A DNA stretch of 63,751 nt from Nitrospirota bacterium (lineage in GTDB: Bacteria > Nitrospirota > Thermodesulfovibrionia > Thermodesulfovibrionales > UBA9159), in contig JAJYIF010000019.1 in NCBI GenBank assembly GCA_021790195.1, positions 1 through 63,751 of the forward strand, given 5' to 3'. The translations under genes and the position numbers were made by a program. The notes under the pieces were generated by a model. It had not been told where the DNA came from. It saw only the letters and a program-made list of their open reading frames with translations, and made no database searches. Below are positions 16,842 to 25,124 of the stretch, one piece after another; position 1 is the first letter of the stretch, and the number at the start of each line of letters is the position of its first letter.

Positions 16842-19709
16842 ATGAGGAATCGATATATTCTGTGCTTAGTTCTTCTTGTCAGCGTTTTGTCGCTTTCAGC
16901 GTGCGGGGGCGGCAGCGCAGGTCCCGCGGGTTCGCCTTCCGGCGACACTACAAGCGCTTCCTATAGCGTAACATTAATACCGAATCAGAATATCGCGCAG
17001 ATAAATTCCTCAATTGTCCTCCGCGCAAAGGTGCTTGATGGAAACGGCGTTCCTAAGGAAGGCGTACAGGTCACGTTTACGAACCTGTCGGAGCCTTCTG
17101 TTGGCTATATCAAGAGTGTCCTCCGGACTTTGGGTCTTGTCAAGCGAAAAGTTTCCATTAACCCCGATACAACTGTGAATACTGACAAAAACGGCATAGC
17201 GACCGTTTATATTTCGGCGACGAGTTACGGATTTGCCACAATTCAGGCTGAAGTAAATAGTGGTGTGGGAACTGTGAGCGATAAGAAGACAGTGCTTTTT
17301 TCCGATACCGGGTATCCGACGACAAGTACATCCCCTACGCTTACGCTTCATGTCAGCAGTGATGGTGACAACTTTGATGGATCTCAAGATTTTATTCTTT
17401 TTAAGTCGCAGGGAGACAACCAGCGCGTGATAAGGGCTGACGTCCAGGATGCAACCGGCAATCCGCTCTCCAATGTAGTGGTCGCTTTCGGCTCTGACAG
17501 CACACAGATTACCTTCCCCAATGCAACAACGAATTCAAGTAAACAGCCAATTGCTACAACGAATGAAAATGGTCAGGCGTTTGTGACCCTGCAAGCCGAC
17601 CCTTCTATACTCAGCAATATTGCAAAAATCGTGAACATTACTGCCTCTGGAACGGTAGATAGTCAAACCGTGGCCAATGTTCTTACGCTTTTTCTTGAGC
17701 CGGTAGTTGTGAGTCCGACATTGTCTTCGCTGACCGCAATTCCGACAAGTGTAAATACAGGTCAAACGTCCACTATTAACGCAGGTGTCATGTTGAGTAC
17801 GGGAGCGCCTGTACCTGACGGCACCTCTGTCAATTTCAGTACAACGTGCGGCTCCGTGTCTCCTTTCGGACAAACGACCAAGGGGCTTGCAACGGCTACA
17901 TTTACAGCACCCCAGACTGCGCCTGCCAGTGGCATTTGCACGGTGACCGGAATGGTTGCAGGAGTCACAATAGGGATCACCGATATAAATATAACATCGC
18001 CGCCCGTGCCGCTGTCGGTTCAGCCGGGCACCCAGACCATCAGCGGTGCTACCGGTGGAACGGCCACCTTTACGATCTTTGGCGGGACTCCGGGATATAC
18101 GGTAACTTCGAATAATCCCGCTGTAGCCTTCAACACAACGCCCGGCAATGGTATATGGGATGTTTCTTCAAACGGCGATCCCTTCATTGTGACGATCCCT
18201 TCAGCTACGGCGGCGACTTCGGTTGCCCTGACAGTCAGGGACAGCGCGGGTACAACTGCAGCGGTTACGCTTACTATAACGGGGCCAAATCCTCTGGTGA
18301 TAACACCGAAGACATCAACCGTAGTCAGTTCGGGAAGCGCTCAGACGTTCAACTTCACGATAACCGGCGGAACGGGAGGGTACATTACGACTTCAAGCGA
18401 CCCGTCACAAGCCTTTAATACAACGGCCGGAGATGGCGTCTGGAGCGGTTCGTCCGTAACGGTTACCTTCCCGGCGAATGTGACGGCCGGCACGATTACC
18501 CTTAACGTGTTTGATTCATCTGGATCCACGACAACGGCGACTATTACGATCCTTGCGCCGACGCCGGGTGCTCTGTTGATATCACCGAACATCGTGAGCG
18601 TGGTGAGTAGCGCGAGTTCTCAGCAGCTTGTGTTTAATATAACCGGCGGAACATCTTCGTATGTTACCACATCGAGCGATCCGTCGAAGGCCTTTAATAC
18701 AACGGCCGGAAACGATGTATGGAACGGCACACCCATAACGGTCACGTTCCCGGCAAATGTGACAGCCGGTACCGTTACATTGAACGTGCTCGATTCCGTG
18801 GGCGGCAAAACCACCGCCACCATAACGATTCTTGCCCCCGGGGCATCGAGCGTCCTATCTGTGACGCCTGCAACCGTCTCTGTCACAGGTGTGAACACTG
18901 CGGCGGATCAGGTGACGTTTACCATATCAGGAGGTGTGACACCCTATCAGTCTACTGCACTTTCGAGTGACACAGCAGTGGTGGACAATGCATCTGTGTC
19001 AGGAAATTCCTTTACAATCGATCCGAAGCCTGTTTTTACCTCGACACCCGTTACGATGACTGTTCTTGATCACACAGGAGCTCCGGCGACAGCGACTGTC
19101 ACCGTTACGCCTGCAACATCGTCTCTCGGCATAAACCCCGGCAGCATAGCGGTGACTACCGGGACCAGTATTGCTTTCAACATCATAGGGGGAACTTCTC
19201 CTTACAAAGTCTACTCGAGCAATACCGGTATAGTCGCGCTGGGCGGAAATCCATATTTGGTTCCACCGGGGACTAATCCGTTCATCGCAACGACGCCGGG
19301 AACAGGAACGGCTATAATAACTGTCGTTGACGCCGATGCCAAGACAGTGACGGCAAGCGTTACGGTAAATGCAGTGGCTACACCTCCGACGGCTGACTTC
19401 TTGATCGGGTGTGATGCTTCAGTGACCGTACCAACAGGAGCAACTCGAACATTCTTGTGTACCTTGACCTCTCAGAACGGCTTTAGTGCGCCTGTAACGC
19501 TCAGTTGTCCCGGCTTGCCGTCGGGCACGACTTGTAGCGGCTTTAACCCGGTATCGCCTGTGACACCAGCGGCAAATCTTACGACTTCTGTTATCGTTAC
19601 TATAAACAATGCCAGTACTGCTACGGGCTCCTATCCTTTCCATGTTCTTGGGATAAGCGGTACCTTGTCTCATACGTCGACGTCGTCGATAGCGCTTACA
19701 GTGCCTTAA
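16842..19709 (+). CDS. Large Ig-like-repeat lipoprotein
   Basis: The 955-residue protein begins with a lipoprotein signal (LSLSAC, Cys 21). It carries Big_1/invasin-type Ig domains: residues about 45-150 (LRAKVLDGNGVPKEGVQVTF ... DKNGIATVYISATSYG) and further ones to about 390. A run of related 90-95-residue Ig-like repeats follows (about 390-880), each with FNTT, VTFPANVTAGT and a D-S-x-G turn. No pore or enzyme motif is present. It is likely displayed on the surface as a stalk or adhesin. It shares the pilMNOPQ transcript and ends at the terminator 19736-19763. Confidence 0.8.
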   Translation: MRNRYILCLVLLVSVLSLSACGGGSAGPAGSPSGDTTSASYSVTLIPNQNIAQINSSIVLRAKVLDGNGVPKEGVQVTFTNLSEPSVGYIKSVLRTLGLVKRKVSINPDTTVNTDKNGIATVYISATSYGFATIQAEVNSGVGTVSDKKTVLFSDTGYPTTSTSPTLTLHVSSDGDNFDGSQDFILFKSQGDNQRVIRADVQDATGNPLSNVVVAFGSDSTQITFPNATTNSSKQPIATTNENGQAFVTLQADPSILSNIAKIVNITASGTVDSQTVANVLTLFLEPVVVSPTLSSLTAIPTSVNTGQTSTINAGVMLSTGAPVPDGTSVNFSTTCGSVSPFGQTTKGLATATFTAPQTAPASGICTVTGMVAGVTIGITDINITSPPVPLSVQPGTQTISGATGGTATFTIFGGTPGYTVTSNNPAVAFNTTPGNGIWDVSSNGDPFIVTIPSATAATSVALTVRDSAGTTAAVTLTITGPNPLVITPKTSTVVSSGSAQTFNFTITGGTGGYITTSSDPSQAFNTTAGDGVWSGSSVTVTFPANVTAGTITLNVFDSSGSTTTATITILAPTPGALLISPNIVSVVSSASSQQLVFNITGGTSSYVTTSSDPSKAFNTTAGNDVWNGTPITVTFPANVTAGTVTLNVLDSVGGKTTATITILAPGASSVLSVTPATVSVTGVNTAADQVTFTISGGVTPYQSTALSSDTAVVDNASVSGNSFTIDPKPVFTSTPVTMTVLDHTGAPATATVTVTPATSSLGINPGSIAVTTGTSIAFNIIGGTSPYKVYSSNTGIVALGGNPYLVPPGTNPFIATTPGTGTAIITVVDADAKTVTASVTVNAVATPPTADFLIGCDASVTVPTGATRTFLCTLTSQNGFSAPVTLSCPGLPSGTTCSGFNPVSPVTPAANLTTSVIVTINNASTATGSYPFHVLGISGTLSHTSTSSIALTVP
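18290..18844 (+). repeat. 93-codon direct repeats in the Ig-like lipoprotein
   Basis: Two adjacent 279-nt copies (boundary near 18569) keep long identical stretches, for example around AATACAACGGCCGGA and GTGACAGCCGG. They encode nearly the same Ig-like domain. More diverged copies flank them (from about 18010 and after 18845), showing growth by tandem duplication. Confidence 0.7.
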
Positions 19710-19735
19710 AGGCTGAAGGACTTCGGCAAAAAAAA

Positions 19736-19763
19736 GGGCGGGCGAAAGCCCGCCCTTTTTTTT
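19736..19763 (+). terminator. Strong rho-independent terminator
   Basis: GGGCGGGC, tetraloop GAAA, GCCCGCCC, then eight T; eight A precede the stem, so it may work on both strands. It closes the pilMNOPQ-lipoprotein unit. Confidence 0.95.
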
Positions 19764-19822
19764 GTGTGCGGTTCTTTCTTCACTGAACACGCATCAAGCA
19801 ATTCCTTACTGATAAGATATGA

Positions 19823-19828
19823 TATAAT
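19823..19828 (+). promoter_or_regulatory. hicBA -10 box
   Basis: A perfect TATAAT 20 nt before ATG 19849, with GGAGGT at 19835-19840 as ribosome site. The -35 region is poor, as is common for autoregulated toxin-antitoxin promoters. Confidence 0.5.
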
Positions 19829-19848
19829 GATTTCGGAGGTGCTACGGT

Positions 19849-20112
19849 ATGAACTTAACCGTGAGAATTGAGGTGTTTAAAGAAGGTGACGTCTATGTGG
19901 CATTGTCACCCGAACTAAACGTCTCCAGTTTCGGTGATACAGTACTGGAAGCAAAGAAGTCCGTTAAAGAGGCTATAGAAGCCTTTGTTGAGGAATGCGA
20001 TAGAATGGGGACGTTGGAAGAAGTTTTAGAAGAAGCAGGCTTTACAAAAGTTGATGACTCATGGAAATCGAGAAGACCCGTAGCAGAAGAAGATCTCGCC
20101 CTCGCCCTGTAA
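19849..20112 (+). CDS. hicB: HicB-type antitoxin
   Basis: The 87-residue protein has the degenerate RNase H-like HicB fold: NLTVRIEVFKEGDVYVALSPEL, then SFGDTVLEAKKSVKEAIEAF, the usual pattern of an antitoxin that covers HicA. A DNA-binding C-terminal domain is not obvious, so autoregulation could be limited. It lies 5 nt before hicA with its own TATAAT box. The antitoxin-first order is less common than hicA-hicB but known. Confidence 0.85.
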   Translation: MNLTVRIEVFKEGDVYVALSPELNVSSFGDTVLEAKKSVKEAIEAFVEECDRMGTLEEVLEEAGFTKVDDSWKSRRPVAEEDLALAL

Positions 20113-20117
20113 ATTGA

Positions 20118-20357
20118 ATGCACGAGAAAAAACTAACTCCTCTTCATTACGAATTATTGGTGAAAATATTTGAACTTGATGGTTTTGCGGTCCGGAGGAA
20201 AAGAGGAGATCACATTGTAATGACGAAGGCTGGTATTAAAAGGCCGGTTGTAATAAAGACCAGCCCTAAGCTTGTTCCCGTAACTCATGTCCGCACTAAT
20301 ATGACGACTGTCGCTATGTCAAGAGAGCGATATTTTGAACTCTTAGAGAAAGTTTGA
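20118..20357 (+). CDS. hicA: HicA-type mRNA interferase toxin
   Basis: The 79-residue protein has the double-stranded-RNA-binding-like HicA pattern: YELLVKIFELDGFAVRRKRG, then DHIVM with the catalytic His in the position of the usual GSH motif, and a VTHVRTN segment. HicA cleaves mRNA independently of active translation in many systems. It follows hicB by 5 nt; its stop lies 2 nt before the hisH ATG. The family call is good; activity is unproven because the usual Ser of GSH is Asp here. Confidence 0.8.
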   Translation: MHEKKLTPLHYELLVKIFELDGFAVRRKRGDHIVMTKAGIKRPVVIKTSPKLVPVTHVRTNMTTVAMSRERYFELLEKV

Positions 20358-20359
20358 TA

Positions 20360-20971
20360 ATGATCGCAATTGTAGATTACGGGATGGGAAATCTGAGGAG
20401 TGTCGAGAAGGCGTTCCTGAAGGTCGGTGTGGATGCGAGAATAGTCCCGGACCCTAAATCGGTTGATGACTCCTCCGGTGTCGTGCTGCCGGGTGTCGGC
20501 GCTTTCAGAGATTGCGTGAGGAACCTTACCGACGCGAACCTTACGGGTGCGATTGTCCGTGCCATTGAGAAGGGCAAGCCTTTCCTGGGCATCTGTCTCG
20601 GCTTGCAGGTCCTATTCAGCGAGTCCGAGGAGTTCGGGGTCTGCAAAGGCCTCGATGTGTTCAGGGGGAAAGTGGTGCGTTTCCCGGAGGGGGAACTAAA
20701 GGTGCCTCACATGGGTTGGAATAACGCGAAGATAAGGAACCGTCCTCCCATTCTTGACGGCGTTCCTGATGAGAGCTTTTTCTATTTCGTGCACTCGTTT
20801 TACGTGGTTCCGGATGACGGCGATATTGTGGCGACGACTACCGAATACGGCCTTGAATTTACATCCATGATCTGGAAGGACAATGTATTCGCCACTCAAT
20901 TCCACCCTGAGAAGAGCCAGGACCTGGGACTGCGAATACTCAAAGGTTTTGGGGATTTTGTGAGGAAATGA
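20360..20971 (+). CDS. hisH: Imidazole glycerol phosphate synthase, glutaminase subunit
   Basis: The 203-residue class I amidotransferase has the oxyanion strand VLPGVGAF, nucleophile motif GICLGLQ (Cys near 80) and the C-terminal FHPEKS with catalytic His and Glu. The MGWN and YFVHSFY segments are typical of HisH. It supplies ammonia to HisF in histidine synthesis. No other his gene is in the window; the gene directly follows hicBA and may depend on its promoter. ATG 20360 is preferred over TTG 20354. Confidence 0.93.
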   Translation: MIAIVDYGMGNLRSVEKAFLKVGVDARIVPDPKSVDDSSGVVLPGVGAFRDCVRNLTDANLTGAIVRAIEKGKPFLGICLGLQVLFSESEEFGVCKGLDVFRGKVVRFPEGELKVPHMGWNNAKIRNRPPILDGVPDESFFYFVHSFYVVPDDGDIVATTTEYGLEFTSMIWKDNVFATQFHPEKSQDLGLRILKGFGDFVRK

Positions 20972-20981
20972 TGGTTTTTGG

Positions 20982-21037
20982 AATGAGAAGGCAGGCCGCT
21001 TCAAAAGCTTTATCATCAACCTGCCTCCTCATTTTTT
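20982..21037. terminator. Convergent terminator between hisH and folK
   Basis: AATGAGAAGGCAGG (20982-20995) pairs with CCTGCCTCCTCATT (21020-21033) with one mismatch, leaving a 24-nt loop and followed by T residues. It suits transcript ends from hisH; the loop is large, so efficiency is uncertain. Confidence 0.55.
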
Positions 21038-21042
21038 GCACG

Positions 21043-21504
21043 CTAAATCATTTGAGTTTCGGTAAGCAGTTCTCTTATTGTTTTCTTCAATACGGGATGT
21101 ACTTTATCGGGCGCAATCTCCGCAAGGGGTCTGAGGACGAATTCTCTTTCATGCATGTGGGGGTGCGGTATCTGTAATCCCTGCTCGTCGGTAACAAGAT
21201 CGTCATAGAACAGTATATCGAGGTCAATTACGCGCGGTCCCCACTTAGCGGTTTCGGCTCTACCGAGTCCCTTTTCAATATCTTTCAGGGAACGGAGCAG
21301 TTCTAATGGGGTCTTGTCTGTGGCTATTTCTATTGCCATATTTACAAATCTCGGCTGGTCTTTCACGCCCCATGGTTCCGTTTCATACATCGAAGATTGC
21401 TTGCGAACAGTTATCCCCCTGTCCGACAAAAGACGTATCGCATTCAGGCAGCTTTCCTCCCTGGGGCCGAGGTTCGAGCCTATACCGATATGCGCTGTAT
21501 GCAT
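21043..21504 (-). CDS. folK: Hydroxymethyl-dihydropterin pyrophosphokinase
   Basis: The 153-residue HPPK has IGIGSNLGPRE at the N-terminus, MYETEPWGVKDQPRFVNMA, then WGPRVIDLDILFYDD (the two Asp bind Mg-ATP) and IPHPHMHEREFVLRPLAEIAP. It transfers pyrophosphate from ATP to 6-hydroxymethyl-dihydropterin in folate synthesis. It is a lone gene, convergent with hisH. A TGTAAT box lies only 9 nt before ATG 21504, hinting at a very short leader. The 203-nt gap behind it, before the dapL end, holds a 12-nt palindrome AAGCTTAAGCTT near 21611 and nothing else recognised. Confidence 0.95.
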   Translation of the reverse strand: MHTAHIGIGSNLGPREESCLNAIRLLSDRGITVRKQSSMYETEPWGVKDQPRFVNMAIEIATDKTPLELLRSLKDIEKGLGRAETAKWGPRVIDLDILFYDDLVTDEQGLQIPHPHMHEREFVLRPLAEIAPDKVHPVLKKTIRELLTETQMI

Positions 21505-21707
21505 GAAGGTGAGATTACACGCAGAGTTTGAGAAAAGGGAAATCGGCTTGACGAAGAAGCTTTACCAGCGATACCTCTAATAATATTTGAAAGCATGTGT
21601 GACCCCCGGAAGCTTAAGCTTAGAAACCGATATGATAACTTATCAAAGAATCTTCATCGTTTGTAAAGGTTCTGAGGCAAGACTATTTCCATCAATCGGA
21701 ATATGCG

Positions 21708-22871
21708 CTACAGTACCTTTCCCATCCTCTCCACAGCCTCTCTTATCCTCTTGACCGGCACCGTGAGGGCGAATCTTACATAGCCTTCTCCGGGCTTTCC
21801 AAAGCCGTTTCCGGGCGTCCCCAGAACGCCCGCCTTTTCGAGCATATGGGCCGCAAACGCCGATGAAGTGAAGCCCTGCGGCACCTTCGTCCAGAGATAA
21901 AATGTCGCCTGCGGCTTTATCGCGTGAAGGCCGAGCTTCCTGAGCCCTTCGTAAAGCGAGTCCCGTCTCTCCTGGTAGGTGTCTCTTATCTTAGAAAGCG
22001 TAGCTTCATCCGTTTGGAGGGCCGTTATCGACGCTTCCTGAATCGCCTGAAACACGCCTGAATCGAGATTGGTCTTGATCTTGCCGAGTCCGGCGATGAC
22101 GTCCCTGTTGCCGACAGCAAACCCGATCCTCCAGCCCGTCATGTTATAGGTCTTTGAGAGAGAGTGAAATTCGATGCCGACTTCTTTAGCACCTTCGACC
22201 TGCATAAAGCTGAGCGGCCTTCTTCCGTCATAATAGATCTCCGAATAAGCAGCGTCGTGACAGACAATGACATTATATCTTTCGGCGATGTTTATGACTT
22301 CCTTGAAAAAATCCCTGCCGGCCACGGCCGATGTGGGGTTATTAGGATAGTTGATGAACAACAGTTTTGCCCTCTTGAGCACGCCTTTTGGTACAGCCGA
22401 AAAGTCAGGAAGAAACCTGTTTCCTTCCAAAAGCGGCATCAGGTAACTCTCTCCTCCCGCGAACAGAGTTCCTACCGGATATACAGGGTAACCGGGCGAA
22501 GGCACGAGGACCACTTCCCCCGGATTCACAAAAGCCAGCGGGATATGACCTATGCCTTCCTTCGACCCTATCAAGGACAGGACCTCAGATCGCGGATCGA
22601 GAGACACGCGGAACCTCTTCCTGTACCACGCTGCCACAGCCGACCTGAAAGAAAGCATCCCTTCATAAGACGGATAACGGTGGTTAGACGGTCTTCCCAC
22701 AGCGCGCTTCATAGCGGCCACTATGTGCCTCGGAGTAGGGACGTCCGGATCGCCGATGCTAAGATCTATCACGTCCACTCCTCTTGCGAGCGCCTCCTGC
22801 TTCATCTTGTCTATGGCAGCGAACAGATAGGGCGGCAGGCTCCTTACCCTTTCGGCGAGTCTTATTGACAT
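21708..22871 (-). CDS. dapL: LL-diaminopimelate aminotransferase-type enzyme
   Basis: The 387-residue class I/II PLP aminotransferase has LSIGDPDVPTP, YPSYEGMLSFR, the NYPNNPTSA segment with the conserved Asn, and FHSLSKTYNMTGWRIGFAVG, whose Lys forms the Schiff base. Wording and length match the DapL group that turns tetrahydrodipicolinate into LL-diaminopimelate. A broader alanine/aspartate aminotransferase role cannot be excluded. AAGGAGAT lies just before two ATG codons; the second (22871) has the better spacing. Confidence 0.82.
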   Translation of the reverse strand: MSIRLAERVRSLPPYLFAAIDKMKQEALARGVDVIDLSIGDPDVPTPRHIVAAMKRAVGRPSNHRYPSYEGMLSFRSAVAAWYRKRFRVSLDPRSEVLSLIGSKEGIGHIPLAFVNPGEVVLVPSPGYPVYPVGTLFAGGESYLMPLLEGNRFLPDFSAVPKGVLKRAKLLFINYPNNPTSAVAGRDFFKEVINIAERYNVIVCHDAAYSEIYYDGRRPLSFMQVEGAKEVGIEFHSLSKTYNMTGWRIGFAVGNRDVIAGLGKIKTNLDSGVFQAIQEASITALQTDEATLSKIRDTYQERRDSLYEGLRKLGLHAIKPQATFYLWTKVPQGFTSSAFAAHMLEKAGVLGTPGNGFGKPGEGYVRFALTVPVKRIREAVERMGKVL

Positions 22872-23000
22872 CATATCTCCTTCCCGCATCAGTTTTCAGA
22901 TATTATAAACAAAAAAGATCCGTTTGTTTCGCTGTGATCAATACGGAAGTCTCCCGTCTGAAGATCCGAAATTTCGTCTTGCCAGGAAAGCGCCTCTCAA

Positions 23001-23033
23001 AAAAAAGGGGCACTATTGTTTAGTGCCCCTTTT
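23001..23033 (-). terminator. Terminator of the small periplasmic protein gene
   Basis: Read on the minus strand: AGGGGCACTA, 5-nt loop, TAGTGCCCCT, then a run of T (A run at 22999-23005 on plus). It is a perfect 10-bp stem ending the gene at 23055-23486. Confidence 0.92.
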
Positions 23034-23054
23034 ACGGATAAATAACAGCGAGGA

Positions 23055-23486
23055 TTAATAGCCTCCTGTCTTCTTCTGGGCCGGCGCGGGCGCCGGGGCT
23101 GCCGCCGGTTTAGCCGGGGCCTCCTTCTTCATTTCCTTCTTTATTACCTTCTTCACTTTCTTGGCGGGAATGGCTCTGAACATTACGCTCTTGGCGATGT
23201 TCTTGCCGTCTTCCTCAACATACTTCACTGTCGCCTTGTCTCCGACCTTCACTTCTGCAAGGCTCTTTCCCTTGGCGAACTTGGTCTTTTCGTCAGTGGT
23301 TACCGCGACTTCACCCTTTTTTCCCTTAACGGTAAGGGTCATTGCCTTTGCATCAACTGCCAGGACTTCGCCTGTGACCGCAAGGATCTTCACCTTCTTT
23401 GCCGGCGCCTTTTTGGCCGCAAAGGCGACTCCTGCCAGTGAGAGCACAAAGAGGACTGATACTATGATGGCTGTTGCCTTCTTCAT
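23055..23486 (-). CDS. Small exported OB-fold-like protein, Lys/Pro/Ala-rich
   Basis: The 143-residue product has a signal peptide cleaved at about AFA/AKK, then a beta-rich core at about 35-105 (VTGEVLAVDAKAMTLTVKGK ... VKVGDKATVKYVEEDGK) resembling the DUF5666-type small OB-like domain. The C-terminal tail is Lys/Ala/Pro-rich and ends KKTGGY. AAAGGAGGTGA gives an excellent ribosome site for ATG 23486. The single-gene unit has its own terminator. The role is unknown; the cationic tail could bind an anionic partner in the envelope. Confidence 0.7.
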   Translation of the reverse strand: MKKATAIIVSVLFVLSLAGVAFAAKKAPAKKVKILAVTGEVLAVDAKAMTLTVKGKKGEVAVTTDEKTKFAKGKSLAEVKVGDKATVKYVEEDGKNIAKSVMFRAIPAKKVKKVIKKEMKKEAPAKPAAAPAPAPAQKKTGGY

Positions 23487-23635
23487 GAAAATCACCTCCT
23501 TTCATTTAAGAATTATCCGTGCAGGCTTTATACAAGATTTATGCCAAAACAAAATCAAAAGAATGGACTTAGAAAACAGATAGTTATGAGACCGCGCCGT
23601 TACGGGAAGCTATTCCGGAGTTTTTTTGTGCCCTT

Positions 23636-25018
23636 TTAAGGATTGTCTTCCCTTTTTGGGGAGGAGTCGTCGAGCCCGAATTTCTCCCACCTGTACCAAA
23701 AAGTCTTGTAACTCATACCGAGAAGCCTTGCAGCCTTTGCAGCAACATTGTTCGCTTTCCTCATGGCCTTCTTCAGGATCTCCTTTTCGAGCTCCTCAAA
23801 GACGATGCCCTCATCCGGTACATCCACATCGAAAAGGCCCTGTTGATGCGGCAGCCTCAGCTCGCTCTTGATGTCGTTCAGCCCTATGGTGTCGGACTCG
23901 CACATGAGCACGGCCCTTTCTATGACGGATTCCAGTTGTCTGACATTACCGGGCCAATAATATTCACCGAGCGCCCTGACGGACTCCTCATCGGCCCCCT
24001 TTATCCTCTTGCCGAATTCCCTGCTGTATCTCTCGATGAAGTAATTGGACAGTTCCCGGATGTCCTCGCGACGCTCCCGGAGAGGCGGGAGCTCTATCGT
24101 TACAACCCGCAGCCTGTAATAGAGGTCTTCCCTGAAAGTGCTGTTCTTCATCTCCTTCTCGAGGTCTTTGTTTGTTGCGGCGATTATTCGTACATCGACC
24201 TTTATCGCCTCTCTTCCTCCTATCCTTCTTACCTCCTTTTCCTGGAGGACCCTCAGGATCTTGGATTGGGTTATTGCAGGAAGATCGCCAACCTCGTCGA
24301 GAAACATGGTGCCCCCGCTGGTCGCCTCGAAAAGTCCTATCTTCCTCGTCGTGGCGCCCGTGAAGGCGCCGGGCTCGTACCCGAACAACTCGCTTTCGAG
24401 AAGGCTCTCCGGTATGGCGGCGCAGTTTATCGCAGTGAAGGGCTTCGAGTTCCTTTGGCTGTTGTAATGAATTGCCCTTGCCACAAGCTCCTTGCCCGTG
24501 CCGCTTTCACCAAGGATGAGAATTGTGACGGGACTCGGTGAAACCTTCTTGATCACACTGATTACATCCTCCATAACCCCGGACTGCCCTATGATTCCCT
24601 CGATACTGAACCTGTCGTACAGCGCCTGCCGGAGCTCCCGGTTCTTCTTCAGAAGTTCTTTCTTTTCGAGGGCGAGTTTTACCGTTGCAAGTACTTTGTT
24701 CTTGTCGAGAGGTTTTTCGAGATAGTGATATGCGCCCTTCTTCATTGCCTCCACCGCAGTGCTGACCGTTCCGAAGGCGGTCATGAGGACGACTTCGGGC
24801 GCATCGTCTTCGGCCCTGATTTTTTCCATGAGATCGATGCCGTCCATGCCTTCCATTTTCAGGTCTGTCAGGACGACCTCAGGATTATAGGTCTTCACGA
24901 CCTTCAGCGCCTCCTCACCGGATGAGGCGGTAAGGGTTTCATACCCCGCCTCGGAAAGGATGGTCTTGAGGATGTTCCTCTGGAGCGGCTCATCATCTAC
25001 AACAAGGACAGAGGGCAT
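23636..25018 (-). CDS. Sigma54-dependent NtrC-type response regulator
   Basis: The 460 residues comprise a receiver domain (1-120; phospho-Asp 52 in VVLTDLKM), an AAA+ domain with Walker A GESGTGKE at 170-177, the sigma54-contact loop GAFTGA at 217-222 and Walker B GTMFLDEV, and a C-terminal Fis-type helix-turn-helix (NVAAKAARLLGMSYKTFWYRW). It activates sigma54 promoters on phosphorylation, most likely by the kinase encoded upstream (25114-26547). Placed divergently from gspC, it may control the secretion or pilus genes. Confidence 0.93.
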   Translation of the reverse strand: MPSVLVVDDEPLQRNILKTILSEAGYETLTASSGEEALKVVKTYNPEVVLTDLKMEGMDGIDLMEKIRAEDDAPEVVLMTAFGTVSTAVEAMKKGAYHYLEKPLDKNKVLATVKLALEKKELLKKNRELRQALYDRFSIEGIIGQSGVMEDVISVIKKVSPSPVTILILGESGTGKELVARAIHYNSQRNSKPFTAINCAAIPESLLESELFGYEPGAFTGATTRKIGLFEATSGGTMFLDEVGDLPAITQSKILRVLQEKEVRRIGGREAIKVDVRIIAATNKDLEKEMKNSTFREDLYYRLRVVTIELPPLRERREDIRELSNYFIERYSREFGKRIKGADEESVRALGEYYWPGNVRQLESVIERAVLMCESDTIGLNDIKSELRLPHQQGLFDVDVPDEGIVFEELEKEILKKAMRKANNVAAKAARLLGMSYKTFWYRWEKFGLDDSSPKREDNP

Positions 25019-25042
25019 ATATCAGTTTCTCCTTAGGTAGTT

Positions 25043-25124
25043 CAGCGTATAGCGTCCAGCGTGTAACGCATAGGGGAAATGGCGCAGGAACAATGCACGC
25101 CGCCCGCTAAACGCTACACGCTTG
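25043..25124. repeat. Inverted AGCGT/ACGCT repeat between kinase and regulator
   Basis: AGCGTATAGCGTCCAGCGTG on the left and ACGCTACACGCTTG on the right, built of the same units as 10063-10120. The right arm covers the last codons of the kinase gene (stop at 25114), so the repeat overlaps coding sequence. Confidence 0.6.
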
